Assembly: GCF_029023725.1 (NCBI RefSeq)
Contig: NZ_CP119075.1
Span: forward strand, 987,501 to 1,051,500
Origin: Synoicihabitans lomoniglobus
GTDB lineage: Bacteria; Verrucomicrobiota; Verrucomicrobiia; Opitutales; Opitutaceae
DNA length: 64,000 nt
Direction: 5' to 3'
Below the pieces are notes generated by a model. It did not search any database. It was not told where the DNA came from and worked only from the letters and a program-made list of their open reading frames with translations. Both the position numbers and the translations under genes were made by a program. Positions within the stretch are counted from its first letter, which is position 1. Every line of letters begins with the position of its first letter. Shown one piece after another: positions 17,438 through 24,446 of this stretch.

Positions 17438-17493
17438 ACCAGTCAGTGCAGACAAGGCCGACAAGTCGGCCTGTCTGACTTCAAACGTTCGAC
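17438..17493 (+). other. attC recombination site (d), right part; split by IS copy 1
   Basis: After the IS end: CAGTCAGTGCAGACA, an 8-bp perfect palindrome AGGCCGAC-aa-GTCGGCCT, then TGTCTGACTTCAAAC and the R' box GTTCGAC (17487-17493). CAGACA pairs with TGTCTG. The R'' part (ACCGAAC, 14942-14948) is on the far side of the element, so the intact site was about 60 bp. Confidence 0.8.
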
Positions 17494-17499
17494 GGCAAG

Positions 17500-17727
17500 A
17501 TGAAGAGCCCAGCCGCAGATCCATCGAAAGGTGTAGTGGCTATTCACCTGTCCCTGAGCCTGCTCGTCATCGGTGGGGTCATCGCGGGTTTCGCCTACAT
17601 TGACCGGCACGGCTATTACATGATTTCCGCGATTCCCATATACGTGCTACTCGGCTACCTCCTGTTTCAGAGCATCTCCGTCTTTTTCCACGCGGTTCGC
17701 GCGTTGATTCAGAGATCAAAGCCATGA
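17500..17727 (+). CDS. Cassette-encoded small two-helix membrane protein
   Basis: 75 residues from ATG 17500, 6 bp after the attC R' box. Two transmembrane segments, about 13-33 (VAIHLSLSLLVIGGVIAGFA) and 41-62 (MISAIPIYVLLGYLLFQSIS), are joined by a short loop, with a basic C-terminus (RALIQRSKP). No family recognised. It is the only gene between the two IS copies. The stop lies 13 bp before the R'' box at 17741, where copy 2 is inserted. Confidence 0.65.
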   Translation: MKSPAADPSKGVVAIHLSLSLLVIGGVIAGFAYIDRHGYYMISAIPIYVLLGYLLFQSISVFFHAVRALIQRSKP

Positions 17728-17740
17728 CCAAAAGAAGAGA

Positions 17741-17747
17741 GTCGAAC
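17741..17747 (+). other. attC site (e), R'' box; split by IS copy 2
   Basis: GTCGAAC, the exact complement of the R' box GTTCGAC at 17487-17493 in front of the same cassette. The IS91-like element begins at the next base, so GAAC of the R'' box served as the insertion tetranucleotide. Confidence 0.8.
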
Positions 17748-18072
17748 CCTGAGAGTTTGGATATCGCGGAGCCGACATCCTGACTCCTGATGAACAAGCC
17801 CCAAGCAAGGTCAGGCGCGGGTGCCTACGCCTTATGCGTTTTGTATTTCGAGCGGGTTATTGAGCGCAGAGCCGAAGCCGTCCGCCGCTGACCCGTTCGG
17901 TGTTCCTCGAAGCACGTTTCTGACTTTCTCCGGGTTGTTTTGGCGGATTTAGTCACGCGTAGTGGTGCGCTAGATACGCCGCAGCGTGATTTGCGCGCCA
18001 TGCAGGCGCGCCGTCGCGTGTCCACCGCGACGAGCGGTGGATTCATGTCTGAGGAATCGTTGGTGGTGGTCT

Positions 18073-19173
18073 TCATGCGGCCCGTGGGACGAACGGAGGC
18101 GAACGTGCGACGCGTGGCAGGGTGCCGACGCAGCGCAACGACTCGGCTTGGCAATGCGGGCACACCAGGTGCCACTGCACCACGTCCTCGGCCTGCTTCG
18201 GGCGCACAACGATCTCCACGGCGAGCAAGGTCTCGACCACCCGTCGGCGTCGCCACGCGGCCGGGTGCTCCCAGCCGAAGTGGCGCACGCGGTGGACTCC
18301 GGTCGGCAAGACGTGCTGCAAGTATCGCCGCATGAACTCAGCCGCATCCAACGTGCATTCCTTGTGCTCACCACTCGCACTGTCGCGGTAGCCAAAGCGA
18401 ACCGTCTTCGCATCCATGGTTCGGATACGTTCATCGCTGATGGCGGTGCGCTGCACGTAGCGAGCGAGGTATTTGATCGCCGCTTCGCCCGAGCCGACGT
18501 GCTGGATGTCGACCACCCACGGTTGCCGCCAGCACGAGTCGGGCACTTGCGCGTGCCTTCCAGGCAACGCAACGCGTAGCGCCGCCGCCATGCCTTGGCG
18601 GAAGCGCGCCGCGACCGGCGCAGACGGCACGAGCCACTCGGGTTTGCGGGTATGGCGCCATGCGGTTCCATCTTCAGCCAAACCACCGCCCGGCACGATG
18701 AAGTGCACGTGCGGATGCAACTGCATTTGGCGTCCCCACGTGTGCAACACGCCGGTCATGCCGAGATCGGCTCCGAGGTGTTTGGGCAACGATGCGATCG
18801 TTTGCAGCGCGCGGGCCGACTCGCCAAAGAGCAGGTCGATCATCACCTTCGGCTCCGCCGCGAAGATCGCGCGCAGCGGTGCGGGCAGTGTGAAGGTCAC
18901 CATAAAATATGGCACCGGCAGCAAGCGGTCCCGCTGGCGCTGCGTCCATGCCGCCGTGCGGGCCCCGCCGCACCGCGGACACGAGCGGTGATGGCAGCTA
19001 TGGTAGGCGAAGTCGTGCTTTGTGCAGTGGGCACAGCGATACACGCGGCCGCCCATCTCGGGCGTCCGACACCGCGCGATCGCCGCCAACGCCCGGCGCT
19101 GCGCCGGGCTGATGGCATGCGTGCACGCGTAGCCCGGGGCTTGCGCCCCGAGCCACTCGGCCAAGGCCGACAC
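18073..19173 (-). CDS. IS91-family rolling-circle transposase (copy 2)
   Basis: 366 residues, GTG start 19173, same domain order as copy 1: Cys-rich zinc region, HUH motif near 151-157, Y1 segment near 231-240. Differences lie in residues about 123 onward, for example AEDGTAWRHTRKPEW versus AEEGSAWRHTHKPAW and CWRQPWVV versus CWRKKWVV. All catalytic motifs are kept, so both copies should be functional. Confidence 0.93.
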   Translation of the reverse strand: MSALAEWLGAQAPGYACTHAISPAQRRALAAIARCRTPEMGGRVYRCAHCTKHDFAYHSCHHRSCPRCGGARTAAWTQRQRDRLLPVPYFMVTFTLPAPLRAIFAAEPKVMIDLLFGESARALQTIASLPKHLGADLGMTGVLHTWGRQMQLHPHVHFIVPGGGLAEDGTAWRHTRKPEWLVPSAPVAARFRQGMAAALRVALPGRHAQVPDSCWRQPWVVDIQHVGSGEAAIKYLARYVQRTAISDERIRTMDAKTVRFGYRDSASGEHKECTLDAAEFMRRYLQHVLPTGVHRVRHFGWEHPAAWRRRRVVETLLAVEIVVRPKQAEDVVQWHLVCPHCQAESLRCVGTLPRVARSPPFVPRAA

Positions 19174-19181
19174 GGATTTAA

Positions 19182-20126
19182 CTAAATGCCGTCGAGCAAA
19201 CGACTCACCGCCGCGCGAGCGGCGGCTTCATTGACGGCGGTCAGATGCGTGTAAATGGCGGTCGTTTCAATGGAGGAGTGGCCCATGAACTGCGCAATCA
19301 AGCGGATGCTCACGCCCTCTTCGAGCAGGTGCGTCGCATACGAATGACGCAGCGTGTGCGGGTGGGTGCCCTTGGGCAGTTTGGCCACCGGCACGACCAA
19401 CCGCAGGCAGTTTTGGATCGAACCCACGCCCATCGGTTCGGACGCGAGAGCCAGGCGCTCGCGCGCACCGGGCCCCTCGCGCCAGCCCCGACCGGTGCCA
19501 GGGAACACCCACTTCGGATGCCGGTGCGTGCGCCAGTAGGCGCGCAACTCCTCGAGCATCGATTCGGGCAGCGGCACGTAGCGCTCCTTTTGCCCCTTCG
19601 TGTGGTGCAGATGCAGTCGGCACGGCTCACGCTTGATATCGGTCACCTCTAGTGTCGTTGCTTCACGGATACGCAACCCGCACGCATAGATGAGTCGCAG
19701 GATGGTGCGAAACCGAGGTTCGGTGATCGCCGCGAACAACCGCGCCACCTCGGCGCGGGTGAGCACCGCGGGCAAGGTTTTGCGATCGGGCGAGCGCACC
19801 AGGTCGAACAGCTTCCACGGGTGGCCCAGCAACTTGCCGTAGAAGTTGCGCATGGCGCACACGGCGGTGCGCATCGTGCTGCCGCTGTAGTGGTGGACCT
19901 CCTTGAGGTGCAGCAGGTAGGCGCGAAGCTGCGCCTCGTTCAATTCGGCCGGATCGCGCTTCACGTGCTGCGCGAGTTTGCGCACGTAGCGCACATACTC
20001 CGAGCGGGTGGAGAAGGCCATGCTTCGCAGCTTGAGCATCTCATCGAAGCGCACTAACGATTGATACTGTTCGGTGACGTCACGACGGAAGTCGCGACCT
20101 TTACGGGTGGATTTGTTTTTGGACAT
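19182..20126 (-). CDS. Tyrosine recombinase of IS91-like element (copy 2)
   Basis: 314 residues, identical in protein sequence to the copy 1 recombinase, with the full R-K-H-R-H-Y set (R152, H257, R260, H283, Y292). It precedes the transposase gene by 8 bp. An inverted repeat CCGCCA...TGGCGG upstream of the start (around 20131-20152) lies near the terIS end. It could help termination or regulate the pair. Confidence 0.93.
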   Translation of the reverse strand: MSKNKSTRKGRDFRRDVTEQYQSLVRFDEMLKLRSMAFSTRSEYVRYVRKLAQHVKRDPAELNEAQLRAYLLHLKEVHHYSGSTMRTAVCAMRNFYGKLLGHPWKLFDLVRSPDRKTLPAVLTRAEVARLFAAITEPRFRTILRLIYACGLRIREATTLEVTDIKREPCRLHLHHTKGQKERYVPLPESMLEELRAYWRTHRHPKWVFPGTGRGWREGPGARERLALASEPMGVGSIQNCLRLVVPVAKLPKGTHPHTLRHSYATHLLEEGVSIRLIAQFMGHSSIETTAIYTHLTAVNEAAARAAVSRLLDGI

Positions 20127-20233
20127 AGCACCGCCAGTCTTGCGATTGGCGGACCAAAATACATCGTCAACCGCCGTGCGTCCCGAACGTCATACCCCTC
20201 ACTCCTCACTGCGCCGCGCAGCGGCTTCGTTCA

Positions 20234-20289
20234 TCAAATCGCTTGAGACAAGGACCACAAGTGGTCCTGTCTCAGCTTAGACGATGGGC
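20234..20289 (+). other. attC site (e), right part
   Basis: After the IS end: AAATCGCTTGAGACA, the palindrome AGGACCAC-aa-GTGGTCCT, then TGTCTCAGCTTAGAC and the R' box GATGGGC (20283-20289). The GAGACA and TGTCTC arms pair, with an extra T on one side as is usual for attC. The R' box is the exact complement of GCCCATC at 20650. Confidence 0.8.
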
Positions 20290-20297
20290 AGAATATA

Positions 20298-20642
20298 GTG
20301 AATTCCTACCCGCCACAGTTTCGAGTCCACATCGTGCTGACGTTTGAAGAGCATGGCCCGGATCGTCGCCGTAAGTTCGGTTTCGATGAGAGCGGACATC
20401 GCAGGTTGCCGATGAGCATGGATGGAGTCGAAGGTCTGCACACAGTGGGTCTCTGGATCGAAGAGAAGGGAGCCGTTTTTCTGGAGGGCGAAGAGTTTGA
20501 TGCGGATTGTCGTGTCATTTGGCCCGAGGGATTTCGAGACGTCGTGGCCCCAGGAGTGAAACTCAAGCTATGGGATGCCGGATTCTTTGCTCGCGGAGAA
20601 GTGACCGAGCGTTGTGAATCCGGATGGGAAGTTCCCGCATGA
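20298..20642 (+). CDS. Cassette-encoded small beta-rich protein
   Basis: 114 residues from GTG 20298, 8 bp after the R' box; a GTG start is the only choice that uses the whole open cassette. The chain is beta-rich: FRVHIVLTFEEHGPDRRRK, then VAPGVKLKLWDAGFFARGEV near the C-terminus, which recalls the small beta-barrel of EF-Tu domain-like hypothetical proteins. That resemblance is weak. Soluble, cytoplasmic, function unknown. The stop is 7 bp before the R'' box. Confidence 0.6.
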   Translation: MNSYPPQFRVHIVLTFEEHGPDRRRKFGFDESGHRRLPMSMDGVEGLHTVGLWIEEKGAVFLEGEEFDADCRVIWPEGFRDVVAPGVKLKLWDAGFFARGEVTERCESGWEVPA

Positions 20643-20649
20643 GAAGAGA

Positions 20650-20710
20650 GCCCATCCAGCCGCTTCAGAGAACGGCGACAAGTCGCCGCCTCTGAGCTTA
20701 GACGTTGGGC
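20650..20710 (+). other. attC recombination site (f), complete, 61 bp
   Basis: R'' GCCCATC (20650-20656), CCGCTTCAGAG, palindrome GGCGAC-aa-GTCGCC, CCTCTGAGCTTAGAC, R' GTTGGGC (20704-20710), which fits GTTRRRY. The outer arms pair as TTCAGAG with CTCTGAG. It is the clearest site of the array and close to the canonical '59-base element'. Confidence 0.88.
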
Positions 20711-20713
20711 AAA

Positions 20714-21031
20714 ATGAAAATCGTTTACGCAAAGTTCGTCGCGTCGATTGCCATCGGGCATTTCATCCTCCTCACCATCTGGGCATCCTTTCGCCTCACC
20801 GATCATGACTATGCCCATATGTTTCAGGGCAGCCCATTTCACATTGCGATGGGGTATGCTTTAATTTGGCCATCCCGGATCATTTACGAATTCGCTCCCG
20901 GTTTTTCCAGTTCACGCGCAATGCTTGCGATCATTTATTTCGCAGATGCGATTACTTATTCGATTTTAGGGTTCCTTATTGTATCGTTCATTTCTCCTTC
21001 GAAGAAAAAATCATATTTGGATGAAACATAA
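20714..21031 (+). CDS. Cassette-encoded membrane protein, unknown
   Basis: 105 residues from ATG 20714, 3 bp after the R' box. About three hydrophobic segments: residues 5-25 (AKFVASIAIGHFILLTIWAS), 43-60 (around HIAMGYALIWPSRIIY) and 72-92 (LAIIYFADAITYSILGFLIV), followed by a Lys-rich tail (SPSKKKSYLDET). No family recognised. The stop TAA abuts the R'' box. Confidence 0.65.
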   Translation: MKIVYAKFVASIAIGHFILLTIWASFRLTDHDYAHMFQGSPFHIAMGYALIWPSRIIYEFAPGFSSSRAMLAIIYFADAITYSILGFLIVSFISPSKKKSYLDET

Positions 21032-21128
21032 GCCCAACCAAGCGATGCAGAGAATTCGGGCCAGTTACGCGTTTCGGCGTATGGACACCGGTCCGCTGGA
21101 TCCTCTTCTCTGATCTTAGACGTTCGAC
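21032..21128 (+). other. attC recombination site (g), 97 bp
   Basis: R'' GCCCAAC (21032-21038) is the exact complement of the R' box before this cassette (20704-20710). GCGATGCAGAGAA pairs with TTCTCTGATC; R' GTTCGAC lies at 21122-21128. The central part is longer than in sites d-f. Confidence 0.82.
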
Positions 21129-21135
21129 AAATACT

Positions 21136-21732
21136 ATGATAGCTGATTTTCAATATGGTGGATTCTGGCGACGATTTGGCGCGATGTGGCTGGACGTTGT
21201 ATGCCTATCCCCTCTCGTGATTTTGACCTTGTGGGGGAATTCTACCTTTCGGCTATTTCAGGCCTATTACTTCATCCCGGGACTGGTGATCAGTGCCCTT
21301 TATTCCATTTACTTGGTGAAGCGATTCGGGGGCACGCCAGGGAAGTTGATCCTCGGACTACGAATCACGAAAATGGATAGTAGCCCTGTTGGATATCGTG
21401 AAGCCATACTCCGCGAGTTGCCGAATTACCTTTTTCACATCGTGCTTTCGGTTGGCTTGGTTGCTTCGGCCCTCCACCTTACGGACGCAGAATATTTGGC
21501 TCTTGGATGGAAGGATAGGTCGATCCGGCTGAAAGATCTGACACCGGGATTTTACGGCCCAGTCCAGATTGCGCAGACCGTATGGATTTGGAGCGAGTTC
21601 TTTGTTCTGCTCACCAACGAAAAGAAGCGTGCGATTCATGATTTCATCGCTGGCACTGTAGTTATAGTAAAAGATTCGAACCAGTCAGTGCAGAGAACAG
21701 CGGCCGCTGCGCAGCCACCGCCTCTGACCTGA
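21136..21732 (+). CDS. Cassette-encoded RDD-family membrane protein
   Basis: 198 residues from ATG 21136. RDD family features are GGFWRRFGAMWLDVVCL in the first helix, RFGGTPGKLILGLRI after the second helix, and NEKKRAIHDFIAGTVVIV near the end. Three to four transmembrane helices are visible. The family is widespread; some members act in ion or osmotic stress, but no function can be assigned here. Residues after about 181 (NQSVQRTAAAAQPPPLT) are encoded by the attC site, since the R'' box starts at 21675 and the stop is at 21730-21732. Confidence 0.8.
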   Translation: MIADFQYGGFWRRFGAMWLDVVCLSPLVILTLWGNSTFRLFQAYYFIPGLVISALYSIYLVKRFGGTPGKLILGLRITKMDSSPVGYREAILRELPNYLFHIVLSVGLVASALHLTDAEYLALGWKDRSIRLKDLTPGFYGPVQIAQTVWIWSEFFVLLTNEKKRAIHDFIAGTVVIVKDSNQSVQRTAAAAQPPPLT

Positions 21733-21742
21733 ATCGATGGAG
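21675..21742 (+). other. attC recombination site (h)
   Basis: R'' TTCGAAC (21675-21681; one mismatch to the complement of the R' box at 21122), CAGTCAGTGCAGAGAA, palindrome GCGGCCGC, CCTCTGACCTGAATC, R' GATGGAG (21736-21742). CAGAG pairs with CTCTG. It overlaps the 3' end of the RDD gene. Confidence 0.75.
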
Positions 21743-21757
21743 CAACACGCCGCTGAC

Positions 21758-22321
21758 ATGAATTCACTAAACGATCGCTCATCGGATCCTGTCGGTAGAG
21801 GCACTGTAATGATCGTGGCCATCGCGGCACTCGTCCTGGGGTGTTTGCTGACCTACGCTTCCACTCGAGTTCTTGTTCGCGTTGGTTCGCCCAAGGAATT
21901 GATGGATCCTCTCGCGTTGGTTCTTCTCTCGGTCACTGCGGCCCCCGGCATCGGACTGGTTGTGACATCTTTTATCCTATTCTTTCCAGCGAAGAGACGC
22001 AGTCTAGGGAGAATGAGACGGTTCCCCCTAGTGCTGGCAGTCTGCGCTTTTATTGTCCCGTTTTCAGTCAGTTTGGACGGTCTCTCAAACTATCCAGATG
22101 AGACATTCGCGTTCCTCGAATCGAACCCTCATTTTATTGCTGGCGGAGGCATCTGTATTGGGTTTTTGGCATTCCTTTTTATTCGAAACAGAATAAGGAA
22201 ATCTCCAACCAGTCGACGCAGAGAATTCGGGCCAGTCGGCTGCCAAAACGGGACCGGCTGCCAAAACGAGGCTGCCAAAGCGGGACATGGCTGCCAAAGC
22301 GGGACATTGTTTGACTCTTGA
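21758..22321 (+). CDS. Cassette-encoded membrane protein, unknown, last in array
   Basis: 187 residues from ATG 21758 (ATG 21737 overlaps the R' box and is less likely). Four hydrophobic stretches: GTVMIVAIAALVLGCLLTYA, LALVLLSVTAAPGIGLVVTSFILFF, FPLVLAVCAFIVPF and FIAGGGICIGFLAFLFI. No family recognised. The tail after about residue 150 (SRRREFGPVG and on) is encoded by attC-like sequence and then by short repeats (22238-22307), so the native end was probably lost or altered. Confidence 0.6.
   Translation: MNSLNDRSSDPVGRGTVMIVAIAALVLGCLLTYASTRVLVRVGSPKELMDPLALVLLSVTAAPGIGLVVTSFILFFPAKRRSLGRMRRFPLVLAVCAFIVPFSVSLDGLSNYPDETFAFLESNPHFIAGGGICIGFLAFLFIRNRIRKSPTSRRREFGPVGCQNGTGCQNEAAKAGHGCQSGTLFDS
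22203..22209 (+). other. attC R'' box (i), end of array; R' side not found
   Basis: CTCCAAC followed by CAGTCGACGCAGAGAA, as in the other sites. It differs in one base from the complement of R' GATGGAG at 21736. No matching L' and R' part is visible before the next gene; the sequence passes into short repeats instead. Confidence 0.6.
22238..22307. repeat. Four short tandem repeats GGCTGCCAAARCGGGAC
   Basis: Units begin at 22238, 22256, 22270 and 22289 (18, 14, 19 and 19 bp). Clustered copies of such a word are typical of the ends of transposable elements with several transposase-binding sites. No transposase gene is left. They end the cassette array. Confidence 0.6.
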
Positions 22322-22406
22322 CTAGACTGCGGAGCGGGCGGCTTCACGGGGCCGCGTGGTTACGGCGTTACCAGACGAGGCAGAGCAGAGATTCGGGTTT
22401 TGTGGC

Positions 22407-24446
22407 TTAAGGGCGGGCCGGGAGCAAACCGGTGGCGGAGAGCCAGGCTTCGGCGCGGGCGGGCCAGGTGGTGACTTCTTCGGCGGTGCGGCGGAGGCCG
22501 TAGCCGTGTCCTCCAGTTGGATACACGTGAAGTTCCGCCGAGACTTCGACCGCGTGGAGCGCGGCGTAGTAGTGGAGGGCGTTGTCGATGCCGAGGGGGT
22601 CGTCCCCGGTCATGACGATGAAGGTCGGGGGCGTATTGACGGTGACGCCAAGTTCAGGTGCGAGTTGAGCGCGGTTGTCGGCGTCGACGAGATACGCGGG
22701 GTAGATGAGCAGGGTGAAATCGGGGCGGCTGCTGAGTTGATCGGCTGCGTCGATCGCCGGGTAGGTGCGCGCGGAATAGTTGTTGCTGGCCGAGGCGGCG
22801 AGATGAGCGCCGGCGGAGAAGCCGAGCACGCCGACTTTGGCCGGATCGATGCCCCAGTCCCTCGCGTGCGTGCGGACGAGGCCGAGGGTGCGTTGCAGGT
22901 CTTGCAGGGGAGGCTGACGATAGGGCACGTCTTCGCGGCGCGGCACGCGATATTTGAGCAGGACGGCGGTGACACCGAGCGAGTTCAGCCAGTCGCAAAC
23001 TTCGGTGCCCTCAAGGTCCATGGCGAGAATCCTGTATCCGCCACCTGGGCACACGACGACAGCGGTGCCGTTGGCCAGGGAGGGCGCCGGGCGGTATACG
23101 GTGAGCGTGGGGGTGGATACGTTGCCGATCCGGGTGACACGGCGGTTGGCGGCGAGGCGTCCGTCGGGGCCGGTGGTATCGGTTTCCGGCGGGTAGGTCA
23201 TGGTTTCGCCGGGCGCGGAGCCGGGCCAGACCGGGAGCGTGACGGAAGCAGGAGCGGAGGTGGATTGAGACATGAAGACAAAGGTGCCGCGTTTGTTGGC
23301 GGAAATGATGTCGGGGGTGCCGTCGGCGTTGGCGTCGGTGACGACGAGCTGCACCCCGACGCCGGAGCGGTCGTCGACGAGGTGCGGCTCATAGGTGGCG
23401 GAGCCATCGGCGGCGCGGCGGAGGAGGAAGGCGTAGATGACGGGATCGCCGTTGGGCTCGGGGTCGCCGTGGTTGCCGTGGGCCCACCAGCGTTTGCCGG
23501 TGACGATGTCGTCGAGGCCGTCGCCATCGAGGTCGGCGAGGGCGAGGGCATGGAGTTGGGAAAACTGGATGCTACCGGGGGCGGTGGAACCGTCGCGAGC
23601 GAGAATGACGTGTTCGGCAAAGGTGATGGCACCGTCGGCGGTGCGTTGTTGCTCGAACCAGGACAGACCGTAGCCGTGGGCGCGAATGGAGGTGACGACA
23701 TCGGCGAGGCCGTCGCCGTTGACGTCGGTCACGAGCATTTGCGCGCCGCCTTGGTTGAACTCGAACGGATGATGTTGCCAGATGGGATCGCCGGTGAGGT
23801 CGGCGGGTTGCTCCCACCAGCCGCCGCGTTCGAGCAAGTCGGCGCGGCCGTCGCCATTGAGATCACCGAAGCCGAGGGCGTGGTTGAATTTGCCATAGTT
23901 GCCGACGGGCGTGATGGGGTGGTAGGTCCACGGGGCGGTGGGGTCGACTGGATCGAAGGTGGCGTAGCCAAAGGTTTTGTCGTGGTTGCAGATCAGGACG
24001 GGTGAGCCGGTGCCGAGCAGGTCGTCGAAGGTGGGGGACTCGTTGTCGAGACCGTCGAAAACAACGTGGGGCGTCCATGGCGTGTCGGGAGCGGCGGTGG
24101 TGGGGTTCTCATACCACGTGGCGGTTTGGCCGGGGAAGCCGAGCACGAGAATATCGGTCCAGCCGTCGCGGTTGAAGTCGTGGCCGAACGCGAAGAAGTT
24201 GTCGGAGTAGGCGAGTGGATCGAAAAGCTGGGGCGGGTAGATGGGGTGGCGCTCTTTAAATTCCGGGGCGGCATACCAGTAAGGGCCGGCGATGGCGTCG
24301 GCGTGACCGTCATTGTTGAGGTCGGCAAAGGTCGCGCCCTCGCTGAGGAACGCGCCGCTGAGTTGGTGTTTGTCGTAGTCGGGGATTCCGGCAGCGGCGA
24401 ACGTTGCCGTGGCGGCGAGGCTGAGGAGGAAGCAGTGGAATTTCAT
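22407..24446 (-). CDS. VCBS-repeat propeller fused to alpha/beta-hydrolase esterase
   Basis: 679 residues from ATG 24446, which overlaps the stop of the upstream gene (ATGA); the frame is open further upstream, but only this start gives a signal peptide (MKFHCFLLSLAATATFAAAG). Residues about 20-385 carry FG-GAP/VCBS repeats (FADLNNDGHADAI, FGDLNGDGRADLL, VTDVNGDGLADVV, LADLDGDGLDDIV, VTDANADGTPDII), probably a calcium-binding propeller. Residues about 440-679 are a BD-FAE-like esterase: VVVCPGGGY oxyanion motif, nucleophile GFSAGAHLA, Asp in TGDDPLG, His in GGHGYGL. Secreted; may deacylate polysaccharide. Last gene of a four-gene minus-strand operon. Confidence 0.85.
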   Translation of the reverse strand: MKFHCFLLSLAATATFAAAGIPDYDKHQLSGAFLSEGATFADLNNDGHADAIAGPYWYAAPEFKERHPIYPPQLFDPLAYSDNFFAFGHDFNRDGWTDILVLGFPGQTATWYENPTTAAPDTPWTPHVVFDGLDNESPTFDDLLGTGSPVLICNHDKTFGYATFDPVDPTAPWTYHPITPVGNYGKFNHALGFGDLNGDGRADLLERGGWWEQPADLTGDPIWQHHPFEFNQGGAQMLVTDVNGDGLADVVTSIRAHGYGLSWFEQQRTADGAITFAEHVILARDGSTAPGSIQFSQLHALALADLDGDGLDDIVTGKRWWAHGNHGDPEPNGDPVIYAFLLRRAADGSATYEPHLVDDRSGVGVQLVVTDANADGTPDIISANKRGTFVFMSQSTSAPASVTLPVWPGSAPGETMTYPPETDTTGPDGRLAANRRVTRIGNVSTPTLTVYRPAPSLANGTAVVVCPGGGYRILAMDLEGTEVCDWLNSLGVTAVLLKYRVPRREDVPYRQPPLQDLQRTLGLVRTHARDWGIDPAKVGVLGFSAGAHLAASASNNYSARTYPAIDAADQLSSRPDFTLLIYPAYLVDADNRAQLAPELGVTVNTPPTFIVMTGDDPLGIDNALHYYAALHAVEVSAELHVYPTGGHGYGLRRTAEEVTTWPARAEAWLSATGLLPARP

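Larger units (their letters stand above)
17748..20233 (-). mobile_element. IS91-like element with tyrosine recombinase, copy 2
   Basis: About 2486 bp, same orientation as copy 1 and 310 bp to its right. The left 267 bp differ from copy 1 at only three positions that I can see. The next 790 bp (transposase C-terminal half) carry many substitutions and a 3-bp length difference. The remaining 1.43 kb look identical. The left end abuts GAAC of an attC R'' box; the right end runs into the remainder of an attC. Both genes are intact, so it may be active. Confidence 0.85.

Noticed and set aside
14945..17441. Target site duplication around the IS elements
   Set aside because: No direct repeat flanks either copy; GAAC is only on the left. 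This fits rolling-circle elements and argues against DDE-type insertion.
22356..24005. Long plus-strand frame (549 codons) opposite the VCBS-esterase gene
   Set aside because: Gly/Val/Ala/Asp-rich antisense shadow of a high-GC gene; the minus-strand protein has clear family motifs. The same holds for frames at 24941-26914, 26733-28004 and 28103-29584.
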